Assembly: GCF_900660635.1 (NCBI RefSeq)
Contig: NZ_LR215031.1
Coordinates: forward strand, 512,642 to 576,641
Direction: 5' to 3'
Source of the DNA: Mycoplasmopsis gallopavonis
Lineage (GTDB): Bacteria; Bacillota_I; Bacilli_A; Mycoplasmatales; Metamycoplasmataceae
Length of the DNA: 64,000 bases
Shown piece by piece: positions 34,601 to 45,887 of the stretch (positions are counted from its first letter, which is position 1; every line of letters starts with the position of its first letter). The notes under the pieces are model-generated. The model did not search any database and had not been told where the DNA came from. It saw only the letters and a list, made by a program, of their open reading frames with translations. The position numbers were made by a program, and so were the translations under genes.

Positions 34601-36868
34601 TAATAAATTATTAGAAGCACTAATTAATTCATAAAATTGTTCAATATCCATAGTTCCATTTGGATATTTTTCTAAATGAACATTTTCTCAATATTGAATT
34701 TTGTTAGCTTGAGCTATTGAATAAACTGGGTGTAATAAGATTAATTTACCAGCATTTCAAGTTACTCCTAAATTTGCAAAATTAGGAGCAAGATCATAAC
34801 CGTATTTTGATAATTTGTAGATTTTTTTATTTCTTAAAGTTGATGTTTCTTTTGAAAGATAATTATTGAAAATAATATTGTTATATTCAATATCAGGATT
34901 AATATATCTTGGATCTGGTGAAACATTATAGTTAGCTTGATAAATAAGAACCTTCGCTACAAAAGGTGGAATTTGTTTACTTTTAAAAATACTACTATCT
35001 TGAAATTGACTACCATCCAATTTAATGTTAGCAGCATCTTCATTAACTAATTTATTAATTTCAATCGGAATTTCTAAAACTTTACCTTCTGTATCTCCTG
35101 TATTTACTAAATGAAAGACATATTTTTCATTATCGTTAAATGAGTCAATTGTAATTGTTTGTCTAATTCCAATATTTTTAGGATCCCCAACTCTTTCGAG
35201 TACTTTATTATAAATATTTTGTTTAGTAATTCTTAAAGCACCATCTTTAATGATTTTAAAGCGTTCTTCATTAATTTGTTTATTTGTAATATCTTTAAAT
35301 TCACTAAAAGTCAAGTTATCTTTATTAGTTTCTAATTGGGCAATTGTTTTTGGTTGTTCTAAAGAATAATAGTTTTGAATACTTGTTTTTGTTTGTCCGT
35401 TATTTTTAAAATCAACAATAAGATCAGGGTTTTTAAATATTGCATCAGAAATTTCTTGATATTTGCTTGGTGCTAATTTTAATTTAAGAGTTGTCGCTTC
35501 TGTTAAAGTAATTGAACCATTTGAAACAATTGAATCATTACCTTCACTTAAATGTTCACTAGGTAATAAATTACCTTCAGCGTCGTATCTTAAAACAAAA
35601 GATTTTAAACTTTTTTCTCAAAGTGAAAAATCCACAATTTCAGGTGTTAATCGATTTTTTTCTTTTAAACTTTCAATAAAAGTTAAATAAGTACCTGTTC
35701 AATCATTTTTATGAAATTCATCATATGTTAAATGATAATTTTTACGAGTGAAGAAAGTGTAATTTTCTTGAATCCCTGTTCATTCAGTCGGAATTGAGTA
35801 ATCTTTATCTTTTAAAAAAGTAAATTTCTTTTTGTTTGTAACCGTAATTTCTGAATTAGGAATGATAGATTCATAACTAAAACGCATCTTCAATTTTTTA
35901 TTAATTAAAGTCGCTAAATCATCAATTTGTAAAATGCTTATTAATCCACTTGAAAATTCATCATTTAAACGTCTCTTATAATATGAATTATTTTCTGCTG
36001 GCACAAACCCTAATGCACGAGCTACATTTTGTGAACTAACTTTTAAGACTAACCTATTTTCTTTTTCTCAATTTCTTGCTTTCAAACGATCAAAAGTAGC
36101 TAAAAAATCATTTGTAGTAACATCAACAAATAATTCAGGTACTTGATTAATAAAAATTTCTCGATCGTTTATTGATCCTAAAAATCCTATATCAGATAAT
36201 TTATATTGTTTATCAAAACGAAATTCTGCTGAATTATTTTTATTAATTGTTCTAGAAATTAAATCATTAGTGTAAGTTCCGTTTTCTTTGGTGTAAAGAT
36301 CAATTTGATAATTTTGTTTTAAAACAATTTTACGAAGAGAATCTTCAAAATAAAGTTGTAACAAAGGTTGATCGTTTAAATTAGATTTTTCAGGATTATA
36401 GTTTGCATAAAGATTTAAAAAGTCATAAGTTTTTATATATTTGTTAGCATAACTTTGTTTTTCTTCTGGTGTTTTGAAAAAAATTGATAAATTTAAAAAT
36501 TCTTGATCTTTTAAAGAGTTAAAATCAATAATTTTATAAACTTGATTAAATAATTCTTGACCATTTTCATCAACTTGAATATAGTTTAATGGTTTATTAT
36601 AATCTTGACGAGCACTATTTTGAGATAAACCATTAACATAATAACCATTGTTAAAAGCCGTTCCATTTGCAGGTAAGTTAATATCAACAGTTAAATCATG
36701 ATAATCAGACTTTTTCTTATATGAATTATATTGTCTTTGCATTGATTGATAAGTATCATTTAATAGGGTAAAAATTCCTGATGTTAAAAAAATCAAGATT
36801 GCAAGACCTGATACTACAATTTTATTTTTAAACAAAGATCTTCAAACTTCTTTAAATAATCTTCACAT
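28694..36868 (-). CDS. Giant FtsX/MacB-type ABC transporter permease (2724 residues)
   Basis: One uninterrupted reading frame of 8175 bp with TGA as Trp; I checked the most TGA-dense stretch (29.9-31.1 kb) codon by codon and found no TAA or TAG. It starts MWRLFKEVWRSLFKNKI after AAAGGAG. Plan: one membrane helix (residues about 19-40), an extracellular region of about 1800 residues, a block of FtsX-type helices (about 1850-1960, with VVFLIILVALVGISIIFIIK coded near 31.3 kb), a second external domain (about 2060-2500), and terminal helices ending in WRSINKIKAIDLLKGK. It pairs with the ATPase gene downstream. Standard MacB/FtsX permeases have 300-850 residues. Related large permeases are known in mycoplasmas; the substrate is unknown. 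Confidence 0.88.
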
Positions 36869-36954
36869 AAAAAACTCCTTTAATTTATCTAAAATAATTA
36901 ATATTAAATAATTATAAATGTTTAAGGACTAATAAAAATAATATTTTTTTCGAT

Positions 36955-36980
36955 AAAAAAGACGCTAGATGCGTCTTTTC
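36955..36980. terminator. Terminator after ftsH
   Basis: AAAAGACGC/GCGTCTTTT hairpin, loop TAGAT, downstream of ftsH on the minus strand. Confidence 0.75.
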
Positions 36981-36993
36981 TCTTTAACTAATT

Positions 36994-39024
36994 TTAGTTA
37001 TTTTGCTCAATTTCTTTATCAAGTTCTTGAATTTTTTGTTCGTCTTTTTTAAGATCTACTTCTGTTAAATTATCACTTTCAGCTATTAATTTATCAATTG
37101 TTAAATCTCTTTTTTCTTCAATCTTTTCTTCTATTTTTCTCGGAGGAAGTTCTAAATGTTCTGCAATATATTCGATTTCTTCCGCAATAATTGTTTCTTT
37201 TTCTAAAAGTAGTTCTTTAATTAATTCTAATAATTTTTTATTTTCGTTAATTACTTTAGTAGCTATTTGTTTTGCTTCTAAAATTATTTTTCTAACTTCT
37301 AAATCTATTTCATGACTAATTTGGTTTGAAATAGAAGAACTTGTAGCTAAAGTTTTACCTAAAAATGGACTACCTGATTCTTCTTGATATTTAATTGGAC
37401 CAAGATCACTCATACCAAATTCTGTAACCATTCTACGAGCAATTGATGTTGCTTTGTTGATATCATCAGATGCACCTGTTGTGATTTTTTCAGGTCCATA
37501 AACAATTTCTTCAGCTGCACGACCACCCATGAAACTTGCAATTGTTGCTAACAATTCTTCTTTTGTGTAATTGTACTTTTCATTTTCAGGCATCATTAAA
37601 TTATATCCACCAGCTTGTCCACGAGGAATAATTGTAATTTTTTGAACTTTGTTTCCTCCTGGAATTTTGATCCCTACAACAGCATGACCAGCTTCATGAT
37701 ATGCTACTAATTTTAATTCTTCAGGAGTAATTGTTCTTGATTTTTTAGCAGGACCAGCCATTACTCTATCAATAGCTTCATCAATGATATCTAATGTAAT
37801 TAATTGACTTTTTTCTCTAACTGAAAGTAAAACAGATTCATTAATAACATTTTCTAATTGAGCACCTGAGAAACCTGGTGTTCTTCTTGCGACTCTTTCA
37901 AAATCAACTTTTGAATCAAATCTTTTACCTTTTGCGTGTAATTTAAGAATTTCTTCTCTTTCTTTTACATCAGGTAATCCGACTGTAATAACACGATCAA
38001 AACGACCTGGACGAGTTAAAGCAGGATCTAAAACATCTGTACGGTTAGTTGCTGCAATAAATAAAATTCCTGAATTTTCTTGAATACCATCCATTTCAAC
38101 TAGAAGTTGGTTAAGTGTTTGTTCACGTTCGTCGTGTCCACCACCAATTCCACTACCTCTTGTTCTTCCGATTGCATCTAATTCATCGATAAAAACAATT
38201 GCGGCAGGATTTTTTCTAGCTTCAGCTATAACTTGACGTACCCTTTTTGCTCCCATACCAACAAAAAGTTCAACGAAATTAGAAGCAGAAACAAAGAAGA
38301 AAGGAACTCCCGCCTCACCCGCTGTTGCTTTCGCAAGTAATGTCTTACCTGTTCCTGGGGGACCCCCTAAAAGAATACCTCTTGGCATTCTAGCTCCTGA
38401 TTCTTGATATTTTTTAGGATTTTTTAAATAATCTACAATCTCTTTAATTTCTTCAATTGGTTCTTTATTTCCGGCTACATCTGAAAATTTCTTATCAGAT
38501 TTAATGATTTGTGCAGGACTTTTTTCTCCAAACGGATTAGCACCACCATTCATTGCTTTTGATTGAGCACGAAAAATGAAAAACATTGCACCAATAAAAA
38601 TAATTGTTGGGATTAATGAGAATAATAATTGTAAGAAAATGTTTGGACTACTAATTTCTTGTCCTTTAAATCCTCCAACAATAGATATATTTTCACCTTG
38701 TAGAGTACTAAAAATTTTTGTACCTTTTACAAGTTCTTGGGTTGCGTTTGATAAATAATCAACATTTCCCGCAACTGTGCTATTAATTAATTTATCACCA
38801 TCTTGTAAAATATAAGAAATAGTGTTGTTATTTAAAGCATTAATTTCTTTAAAATAAATATTATCGCTATCGCTTAAAGCTGCTTTATTAACAAGTTCTG
38901 TGAAAGAAGTTAAATTACTTGTTCCAGATCCTTTAGATAAAAATGAATAAACAATAAAACCAATAATACCTAAAATCACAAGAATAGTAAATACTATATA
39001 TCACGGATTTCTTTTTCTGTTCAT
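36994..39024 (-). CDS. ftsH: ATP-dependent zinc metalloprotease FtsH
   Basis: A 676-residue membrane-bound AAA+ protease that degrades membrane and short-lived cytosolic proteins. The start MNRKRNPWYIV at 39024 follows AGAAAGGAAATATA and adds 15 residues to the shorter alternative, completing the first membrane helix. A second helix lies near residue 130. Walker A is GGPPGTGKT, Walker [11 protein letters not shown], and the second region of homology reads [19 protein letters not shown]. The zinc site is HEAGH. The C terminus is acidic/Lys-rich. The length is normal for mycoplasmas. Confidence 0.96.
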
Positions 39025-39156
39025 TATATTTCCTTTCTAATTTATATAGAAATAATTTTATATTATTTTGGAAAAAAATTTAGCATTTGAGTTTTTTTTC
39101 TGCTAATTATTACATTTAATAAATAAATTTTTATATATTTTTGAACTATTTTTAAA

Positions 39157-40014
39157 CTAATTTTCCTCTTTTTTTATTAAATAATTAAAATCATCTAATT
39201 TATATTTGCTAGTTCTGTTTTTTGATACTAAAAATTTAATTATTTCTTTAATTTTTCCTTTGGTTAAATTAACATTTTCAAAATGTTGATTAATAAATTT
39301 ATAAATCAATGATTCTTGGTTAAGAAAATTAACAAAAACATCTTGGGAAAACTCATTTTCTTTTCAAATTTTATATTCAAGATTAATTTGTTTTTCTTTT
39401 TGTCTAAGTTTTAAATTTTCTTTTAGAAAATAAATAAAAATTATTATTTTTTTAAAAAATGAATAATTTTTTATCTGTTTTCTAATTCTATTTCTTAAAT
39501 ATTTATCTTCAAAATTTGTGTAATCGTCTCTATAAGGAATATTCTTTTTTTTGCAAATTCTTAGAATTCTGGCTTTTGTAAAACAAAAAAGCAACGGTCT
39601 TTTTATTTTCATTCCTAAAAAATGATTTGTTTTTTTAATTCCATAATAATTAATATATTTACCGCTATTTTTTTGCATAATTGCAGTTTCTAAAAAATCA
39701 TCGAAGTGATGAGCAATTAGTAGTTGATTGCATTTTTCTTGCTCATAAATTTTTTTAAAAAATAAATATCTTTCTTTTCTTGCTCAATCTTGAAAATTAC
39801 CTGAAAGATAAGAATTTTTATTCAATATTAATTTAAAGATAGGAATTTTATTTTTATTACAAAAATCTTGTACCAACTGTTCATCAAGTTTAGAGTCTTC
39901 TCTTTGGTTGTAATTAACATAACAGACAATAAGATTTTTATTTTTATAAGCATCAAGTAAAAACATACTATCTGCACCACCGCTAACAGCTAATAAATAT
40001 TTATTTTTTCGCAT
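39157..40014 (-). CDS. tilS: tRNA(Ile)-lysidine synthetase
   Basis: A 285-residue enzyme that converts C34 of the CAU-anticodon tRNA-Ile to lysidine, so that the tRNA reads AUA. The ATP-binding PP-loop is AVSGGADSMFLLD; further family blocks are LLIAHHFDDFLET and PYRDDYTNFEDKYLRNRIR. It is shorter than the E. coli enzyme (no long C-terminal domain), as in other mycoplasmas. The ATG shares one base with the pth stop (TAATG). Its start has no separate ribosome site, so it depends on pth translation. Confidence 0.92.
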
Positions 40015-40568
40015 TATTTTAATTTTGAATTAAATTTATTCATTACGCTCAAAATGTCATTAAATGAAAAAGCAATCGCTGCTTCAGAGCATTTTTCTAA
40101 AACATTTTCCAAAACCAACATTTCTTGTGGTTTAAAACGACCTAAAACAAAATCTTTAAGTGGACCTTCGTGCGGTGAATCAATACCTACTTTTAAACGT
40201 TTAAAACTAGTTGTCCCTAATTGTTGAACTATATTTAAAACTCCATTGTGACTGCCGCCGCTTCCACCTATTTTGATCGCACTTTTTCCGAGCGGAAAAT
40301 CTTTTTCGTCATGAATAACTAAAATGTCATCAGTGGAAATTTTAAAATAATTTGCAAGTGAAGAAATAAATTCGCCTGATTTATTCATATATGTCATTGG
40401 TTTAGCTAAAACAAGATCATCAATCTTTACATATTGACCATTAAATTTTGATTTATTTAAAGTAACCCCCAATTTTTCACAAATTTTATCAATTGCTAAA
40501 AAACCTACATTATGTCTTGTGAATTTGTATTGTTCTCCTGGGTTTCCTAATCCGACAATTAATTTCAT
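40014..40568 (-). CDS. pth: Peptidyl-tRNA hydrolase
   Basis: A 184-residue enzyme that recycles peptidyl-tRNA. The sequence starts MKLIVGLGNPGEQYKFTRHN with the catalytic His in TRHNVGF. LAKPMTYMNKSGEFI and IHDEKDFPLGKSAIKIGGSG carry the catalytic Asp and substrate site. The gene lies between recD-like (10-nt overlap at its start) and tilS (1-base overlap at its end). Confidence 0.96.
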   Translation of the reverse strand: MKLIVGLGNPGEQYKFTRHNVGFLAIDKICEKLGVTLNKSKFNGQYVKIDDLVLAKPMTYMNKSGEFISSLANYFKISTDDILVIHDEKDFPLGKSAIKIGGSGGSHNGVLNIVQQLGTTSFKRLKVGIDSPHEGPLKDFVLGRFKPQEMLVLENVLEKCSEAAIAFSFNDILSVMNKFNSKLK

Positions 40569-42781
40569 TTTTCTCCTTTTAAGAATAATTCTAAATTTGT
40601 TAATATTTCTTTTTTGTAAACTTCATTTTTTAAATTAATTTCTCTATAATCTGATTTATTTGTGGTTACTATTGCTAAATATTTTTTTGCTCGTGAAGTC
40701 CCTGTATATAACATTTTTTTAGTTAACATAAAATTATGTTTTGGATGAACTAAAAAAATTACATTATTAATTTCACTACCCTGAAATTTATGTACAGTAA
40801 CACCATAGCCAAGAGCAATTTGATTATAAAATTCTTCTCTTGTGTAAACAATAGTTTTATTTTCGTGTCCTTGATTAAACTCAATTTTAATTTTCTTATC
40901 TTTAGCTTTAGAACTAGTTCCTTCATCAACAGCAACAATTCTTCCAAAATCTCCATTATAAATTTCATCATTAATTCTGTTTTCTAATTGAATAACTTTA
41001 TCACCAACTCTAAACTCAATTGTTTGACCTAATTTTTTATAAGTATGGACAACCCTTCCTTGTGGATTAATTTTATTTTGAATTAAATTATTTAAGTTAA
41101 TTAAACCTTCATTTCCTTTATAAGTCGGACATAATAAGATTAAATTTTCTAAATCTGTCTTTTGAAGTTTTTTAGAATAAAGATCAACCAACTGATCAGT
41201 TAAGGTTAAATCATTAAATTCATACAAATCAACTATTCCTTTATGAAACTTAGGTAACTCACCTTCTTTTTTTATTGAATTAAAGTGTTCTCAAATTGTT
41301 TTTGAGTCACTTCTAAAATAATCAACTAAATAAGTTGCTGAAAATTTATTCGATAAAAGAAGATTTTCTAATAAATTCCCTGGACCAATTGCCGGTAGTT
41401 GATCAATATCACCTATTAAAACTAATTTTTCTAAATTAGGACATGATCTTAATAGTTTTTCAAAAATATTTAAATTAACCATTGAAAACTCATCAATAAT
41501 TAAAACTTTAATAAGTTCTCGATCTTCGTCATATTCCGGTTCTTCTAAGTCGGTTGGAATTCTTAAAAAACTATGAATTGTTTTGACTTTTGATTTAATT
41601 TTATTTGAAATGTTTGTTGCTGCACGACCTGTTGGAGCTAAGATTACATAATCATTTTCATTTTTATAACGATTGAGTTTTAATGTTTGATTTAACTTAT
41701 TAATAAGATGAGTTTTTCCTGTTCCTGGGCCACCTGTAATTATTAATATATTTTCTTTTAAAAAAGATAAATAAGCTTCTTGTTGTTTCTTTGATAAATC
41801 ATTAAGTTTTGAAGAATCTAAACTATCAAATATTTTTGGAGGTTGATTATTTATTTTTTCAAGAAATTCATAAATAAAAAATTCTTTTTTTCTTGTCGAA
41901 CCTAATGAAAAATAATCTTTTCCATTTTTATTGTAGTAGAACAAATAACCTTGATTGCAAAGATCTATAAGAATTTCTTTCAAAATAGGTGATTCTATTT
42001 CCGTTTTAGTTTGTAAGTCTACAAAAATTTCTGTAGCAGGTAAAAGAGTTGAATTATCTCTTTCTTTTTCTTGAATAATAAACTTTAAATAAGCTTTAAC
42101 TCTTTCTGGGAAAGATTTTGAGTATTTTAATAAAAGAGCAAATTGATCTACTAACAATAAATTTAAGTTATATTTAGTATACAAAATATAAGGTTGGTTT
42201 TTTGTATAAAACTTCACAAAATCTATGCTTTCATCATTGTCATGAATTTCTAACAATTTGTTATAAAGAATTTCTAAATTATTGTTATAAAAAAACGAAA
42301 TAGAACTCATATCTGCTTCACCAGTTTTCCCTAGAAGCTCTTTTATGGTTTTTTGGTTTCTTGGAATTTTTCAAAAATCTTTAAAACCCTCTATTTGCGA
42401 TGTGGTTAAATTATTTTTTAATTCTTCTTCATTATCTTCATAAAAATTAATTAAATCAAAAATTTTAGCTCCATAAATTTCATTAATTTTTTCCGCCGAT
42501 TTTTGTCCAACACCTTTTATATGATTTTTGAAAAACTCAACTCAATCAATTTGTGTATTTTCTTTTTTGTAAGGTTTAAATTCTAATAAACGATAATTCC
42601 GATTATTTGGTTGGACAAGTATTTCATAATCAACATGACACATTGGTAATGGTGCTACTGCATAAATCACAATTTTACTTTTTTCATTTTCTGGTTGAAA
42701 ATAAATAAGTCCTCATTTATCCCCGTCTTTTTTAATAAAAGATTTAAATGTCCCTTTTAACTCTTTAACTTCGTTATTCAT
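40559..42781 (-). CDS. recD: RecD-like DNA helicase (RecD2 type)
   Basis: A 740-residue superfamily 1B helicase. An N-terminal region with helix-hairpin-helix (GVGQKSAEKINEIYG) is followed by the motor: Walker A ITGGPGTGKTHLI, motif II VLIIDEFSMV, motif III LIGDIDQLPAIGPG, motif V GVTVHKFQGSE and motif VI TSRAKKYLA. There is no sign of recB or recC here, so it is the stand-alone RecD2 form, a 5'-3' helicase for repair. TATAAT (42789-42794) is 7 nt before the ATG with no Shine-Dalgarno, so probably leaderless. The TGA after KGEK is read as Trp, extending the frame to TAA at 40559 and overlapping pth. Confidence 0.9.
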
Positions 42782-43060
42782 AATTTTAATTATATCAATA
42801 TTTAAAACTCAAAGCTCTTACTTATCGTGTTAATTAGGTTGTGAATAAATATATGGATAAAATTTATATAAGTAAAAAATATAAACATATTTATACACAT
42901 ACTTATAATCAAAATATATATTTTTAAAATAAAATGTGTATAAAATACTTTTTGCTTATAAAAATAGACTTAAAAATTGTTAATAAAAATGTTTATAAAC
43001 ATTAAAAAATAAAAAAATAAATTTTATTCACATCTATTAAAATAAGAATAAAATTATTGT
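42782..43060 (+). other. Probable replication origin (oriC), dnaA-upstream part
   Basis: A 279-bp AT-rich region between divergent recD and dnaA with four 9-mers close to the DnaA-box consensus TTATCCACA: TGTGAATAA (42840-42848, reverse of TTATTCACA), TTATACACA (42891-42899), TGTGTATAA (42935-42943, reverse of TTATACACA) and TTATTCACA (43024-43032). Gene direction switches from mainly minus to plus here. The dnaA -10 box TAAAAT (43049-43054) is at its right edge. Location beside dnaA/dnaN is the usual origin site. Confidence 0.75.
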
Positions 43061-43558
43061 ATGAGTAATATAGATAATAACCAAAATTCAACAACCACAA
43101 AAGCTTTATTAGATAATTACACAGAACAATTTAAAGAACATATGAAAAACCAAATTGAAGATAACATGGTTTTTCAAACATTTTTTAAAAAATCTAAAAT
43201 TTTAAGTGTTTCTAACAACTTTGTTTTAATATCATTTGATCTTAAAAATGTAGAATATTACGACAAATATAAACAATATTATTCAAAACAAATAAACAAT
43301 GCTATTAAAGAAATTTTTGGAGAACAATTTTCTTATAAAGTTCAAAATATCCAAGATTTTAAGCAAGAAAAAATTAAAGAAGAAAACAAACAAATTATCA
43401 AAATTCCAGAACCAATAATTAAAGATAAAACAATTAATAATTTTCTCTATAACTCAATAAATGATGAATTTACGATTAATAATTTTGTTAAAAGTGAGTT
43501 TAATAACGAAAGTACTAAAATATCATTAAATTTAATAGAAAAAAACACAAATATATAA
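43061..43558 (+). pseudogene. dnaA: DnaA, N-terminal fragment (gene split by IS)
   Basis: The first 165 residues of the replication initiator DnaA, ending at a TAA supplied by the first bases of the IS. It covers domain I (helicase/DnaA self-interaction), the linker domain II, and the start of the AAA+ domain (DEFTINNFVKSEFNNES, matching the family block FDNFV-G). The Walker A motif and everything after it lie beyond the IS. The codons preserved on both sides join exactly when the IS and one ATA are removed. The likely transcript is leaderless (TAAAAT 6 nt upstream). By itself this fragment cannot bind ATP or origin DNA. Confidence 0.9.
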
Positions 43559-44823
43559 ACTAGGACAATAAAAATTAACATTCCTTCGAATGTTAATTTT
43601 TTATATTTTTAAAGGAGAAAAAATGGGAAAACATTTTACAGAAGAACAAGAAAAAGAAATTTATAATACATTTTTTCAATTAGGTAAAAAGGATGCGATT
43701 GAACTGATGTATAAATATGGTGCAAAAGCAAAAGATAAATATGTGAAAGCGAGATTACGAAGAATATTAAAACATTATAATTTTAATATGAATAAAAAAC
43801 CAAGAAAGCCTGGAACCGGTAGGTCAAGAAAAGCGAAAGAACAAGATATAAATTGAAACATTTTTACACGAGAAGATTTAATTGAAATTGCAAAAAGATA
43901 TAGAGAAATTACAAAAGATAAATTTAAAACAGAGAAAGTTCAAGAGGCATCAAATATTAATATGGCTTCGTATAAACTTGCTATTTTGTTGTATCTTTGT
44001 AGACAAACAATATCCAAACATAAAAGAAATAATTTTGCTCCTAAAAATAAATCCAGAAAAATAAAGTACCAAGACTTGATTATTGATTCATTTAAACAAA
44101 ATAGATCTAAATATGGTAGACAAAAATTAAAATATTTTATCTTAAAGCACTATAAAATAGACATAAACGAAAGAACTCTAGGAAGATATATGAATGCCTT
44201 AGGTTTATTTTGCAATGTCAGAAAAAGAAAAAAACTAAAAGAATCAAAGAACACATCTATCATAAAAGAAAACATTGTTAATAGAGATTATAATGATGTA
44301 TATAACAGAAATATATACGCTACTGATGTAACATATCTTCCAGCGACAAAAGATGCAATAAACAATAATGTTTATCTTTCAGTAGTAATTAAACATAAAA
44401 CTAAAGAAATAATTAGTTTTTCTCTTTCCAAATTTAATGATTCAAAATTAATTTACAAAACATTTGAAAATGTTGATTTTGAAAAAAGTTTTATACTACA
44501 TTCAGATCATTGCTCAACTTATACATCTGATGATTTTTCTCGTTTTATTCAAAATAAAGGTGGAATAATTTCGCTTTCAAAAGTAGGAAATAGTTTAGAT
44601 AATAGAGTTGTGGAATATTGATTTTCAAATTTAAAAACTGAATTAATTAGAGATTTAAATATCAAAGCTATGACTTTGAATGAACTAGAAAAAGTGATAT
44701 CTAATTATGTTCATTGATACAATAAATTTAGAATTCAATCATGTCTGAATTGAAAAACCCCATACGAATATAGTATGGGGCTATCCAATTTAATAAATTG
44801 TTAATTTTTTCTGTCCTAGTTTA
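43556..44823 (+). mobile_element. IS3-type element A, copy 3, inside dnaA
   Basis: 1268 bp, the same ends as copies 1 and 2, with an ATA direct repeat (43553-43555, 44824-44826). It differs from the other copies at many positions (for example GKKDAIE against GKKYAIE, RLRRIL against RLRGIL), so it is not a copy placed here by assembly error from them. Orientation is the same as dnaA. Its right-end hairpin would terminate transcription before the 3' part of dnaA. Confidence 0.92.
43623..44804 (+). CDS. IS3-type transposase A, copy 3
   Basis: A 393-residue intact transposase, about 3 percent different from copies 1 and 2 by inspection (NVRKRKKLKESKNTSI here, NIRKRKKLKEVKNTSV there). The DDE segments ATDVTYLPATKD, LHSDHCSTY and NSLDNRVVEYWFSNLK are intact, as is the tail LNWKTPYEYS. 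The start follows AAAGGAGAAAAA. It stops at 44804, 20 nt before the dnaA sequence resumes. Confidence 0.92.
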
Positions 44824-45753
44824 ATATCATTAGTTTTTTTAACAAGTAATTCTGGTTTAGGAAAAACTCATTTATTACACGCAATAGCTAATGAAATTAA
44901 AAAAGAAAAAAGAAGTTTTGTTTATTTTAATCCTGCTATTTTTTTAAGGGATATAGTTAATTTATTAAAAGAAAACAACAATGATATCATTACTAAATTA
45001 TTAGAATACTACTCAAATGTAGATTTAGTCTTATTTGATGATTTTGAAACAATCGCAGAAGGAAATAAAATAGCTACTAAAAATTTTATATTTCAAATAA
45101 TTGATACTAGATTGCAAAATAAAAAGCCTACTATCATTGCTTCTCAAAAAGAAATTAATAGTTTAAAAGAAGTTCTTGACGAAAAACTTATCACAAGATT
45201 ATCTTCTGGATTTATAACAAAAATAAATGAACCTAAAAAAGAAGATTTAATGAAAATTTTGGAATTTTTATTAACAGAAAATGGAATAAATATTTCTAAT
45301 ATAAATGAAAAGTCTAAAAATTATATTATTAGAAATCATTCAAAAAATATAAGTTCTTTAATAGGAGCTGTAAAGAGAATTGATTTTTATAAAGAAGAAA
45401 TAAACAATTCTAACAATACAGAAGAAATAATATATTCAATATTTAAAGATTTAGTTAAAGAAATAGATGAAATTTTACCTGAAAATATTTTAAAAACTAT
45501 TGCTAAACATTATAGAATTAATACAAAAGATATTTTAGGAAAAACTAGGGAAGCGAAAGTTGTTGTAGCTAGACATATTGCTATGAATATATTTAAAGAA
45601 TTGCTTGATTGATCTTCTGTAGAAATTGGCAAATATTTTTATAGAGATCACTCAACAGTCTTAAATGCTTTTAAAAAACATAAACAAAATCAAATTAATA
45701 ATAAAGATAATGAATTTGAAATTATTAAAAATAAGATTTTGGGGATAAACTAA
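44824..45753 (+). pseudogene. dnaA: DnaA, C-terminal fragment (gene split by IS)
   Basis: The remaining 308 or so codons of dnaA after the IS, in one open frame. It has Walker A SNSGLGKTHLLHAI, Walker B VDLVLFDDFETI, the sensor region KPTIIASQKEI, the box VII-like arginine segment DEKLITRLSSGF, and the domain IV DNA-binding helix-turn-helix VVARHIAMNIFKEL ... YFYRDHSTVLNAF. No further damage is seen, so the insertion is recent or the part is still selected. The first ATG in frame is at 45112, after Walker A and B; an ATT at 44797 inside the IS is the only upstream initiator-like codon. A functional full initiator is therefore unlikely from this locus. Confidence 0.9.
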
Positions 45754-45887
45754 AAAGATATTAACATCTTATCCACAATTAATAAATATTAAAAATTGAT
45801 TTTTCTTTTTAAATTTATTTATTTTTTGATGTTTTTATCTTTTTATACACTTTTCAACATTACATATTATTTATATAAGGAGAAAAA
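45754..45887 (+). other. dnaA-dnaN spacer with DnaA boxes and dnaN promoter region
   Basis: It holds a perfect DnaA box TTATCCACA (45769-45777) and TTATACACT (45843-45851, one or two mismatches), consistent with a bipartite origin flanking dnaA. TATTATTTATATAAGG just before dnaN contains possible -10 hexamers, so dnaN could be expressed despite the IS upstream. Confidence 0.65.

Noticed and set aside
43556..44823. Assembly artefact placing the IS in dnaA
   Set aside because: This copy has many private base changes relative to copies 1 and 2 and a proper 3-bp target repeat, so it is a real separate insertion; whether all cells carry it remains open.
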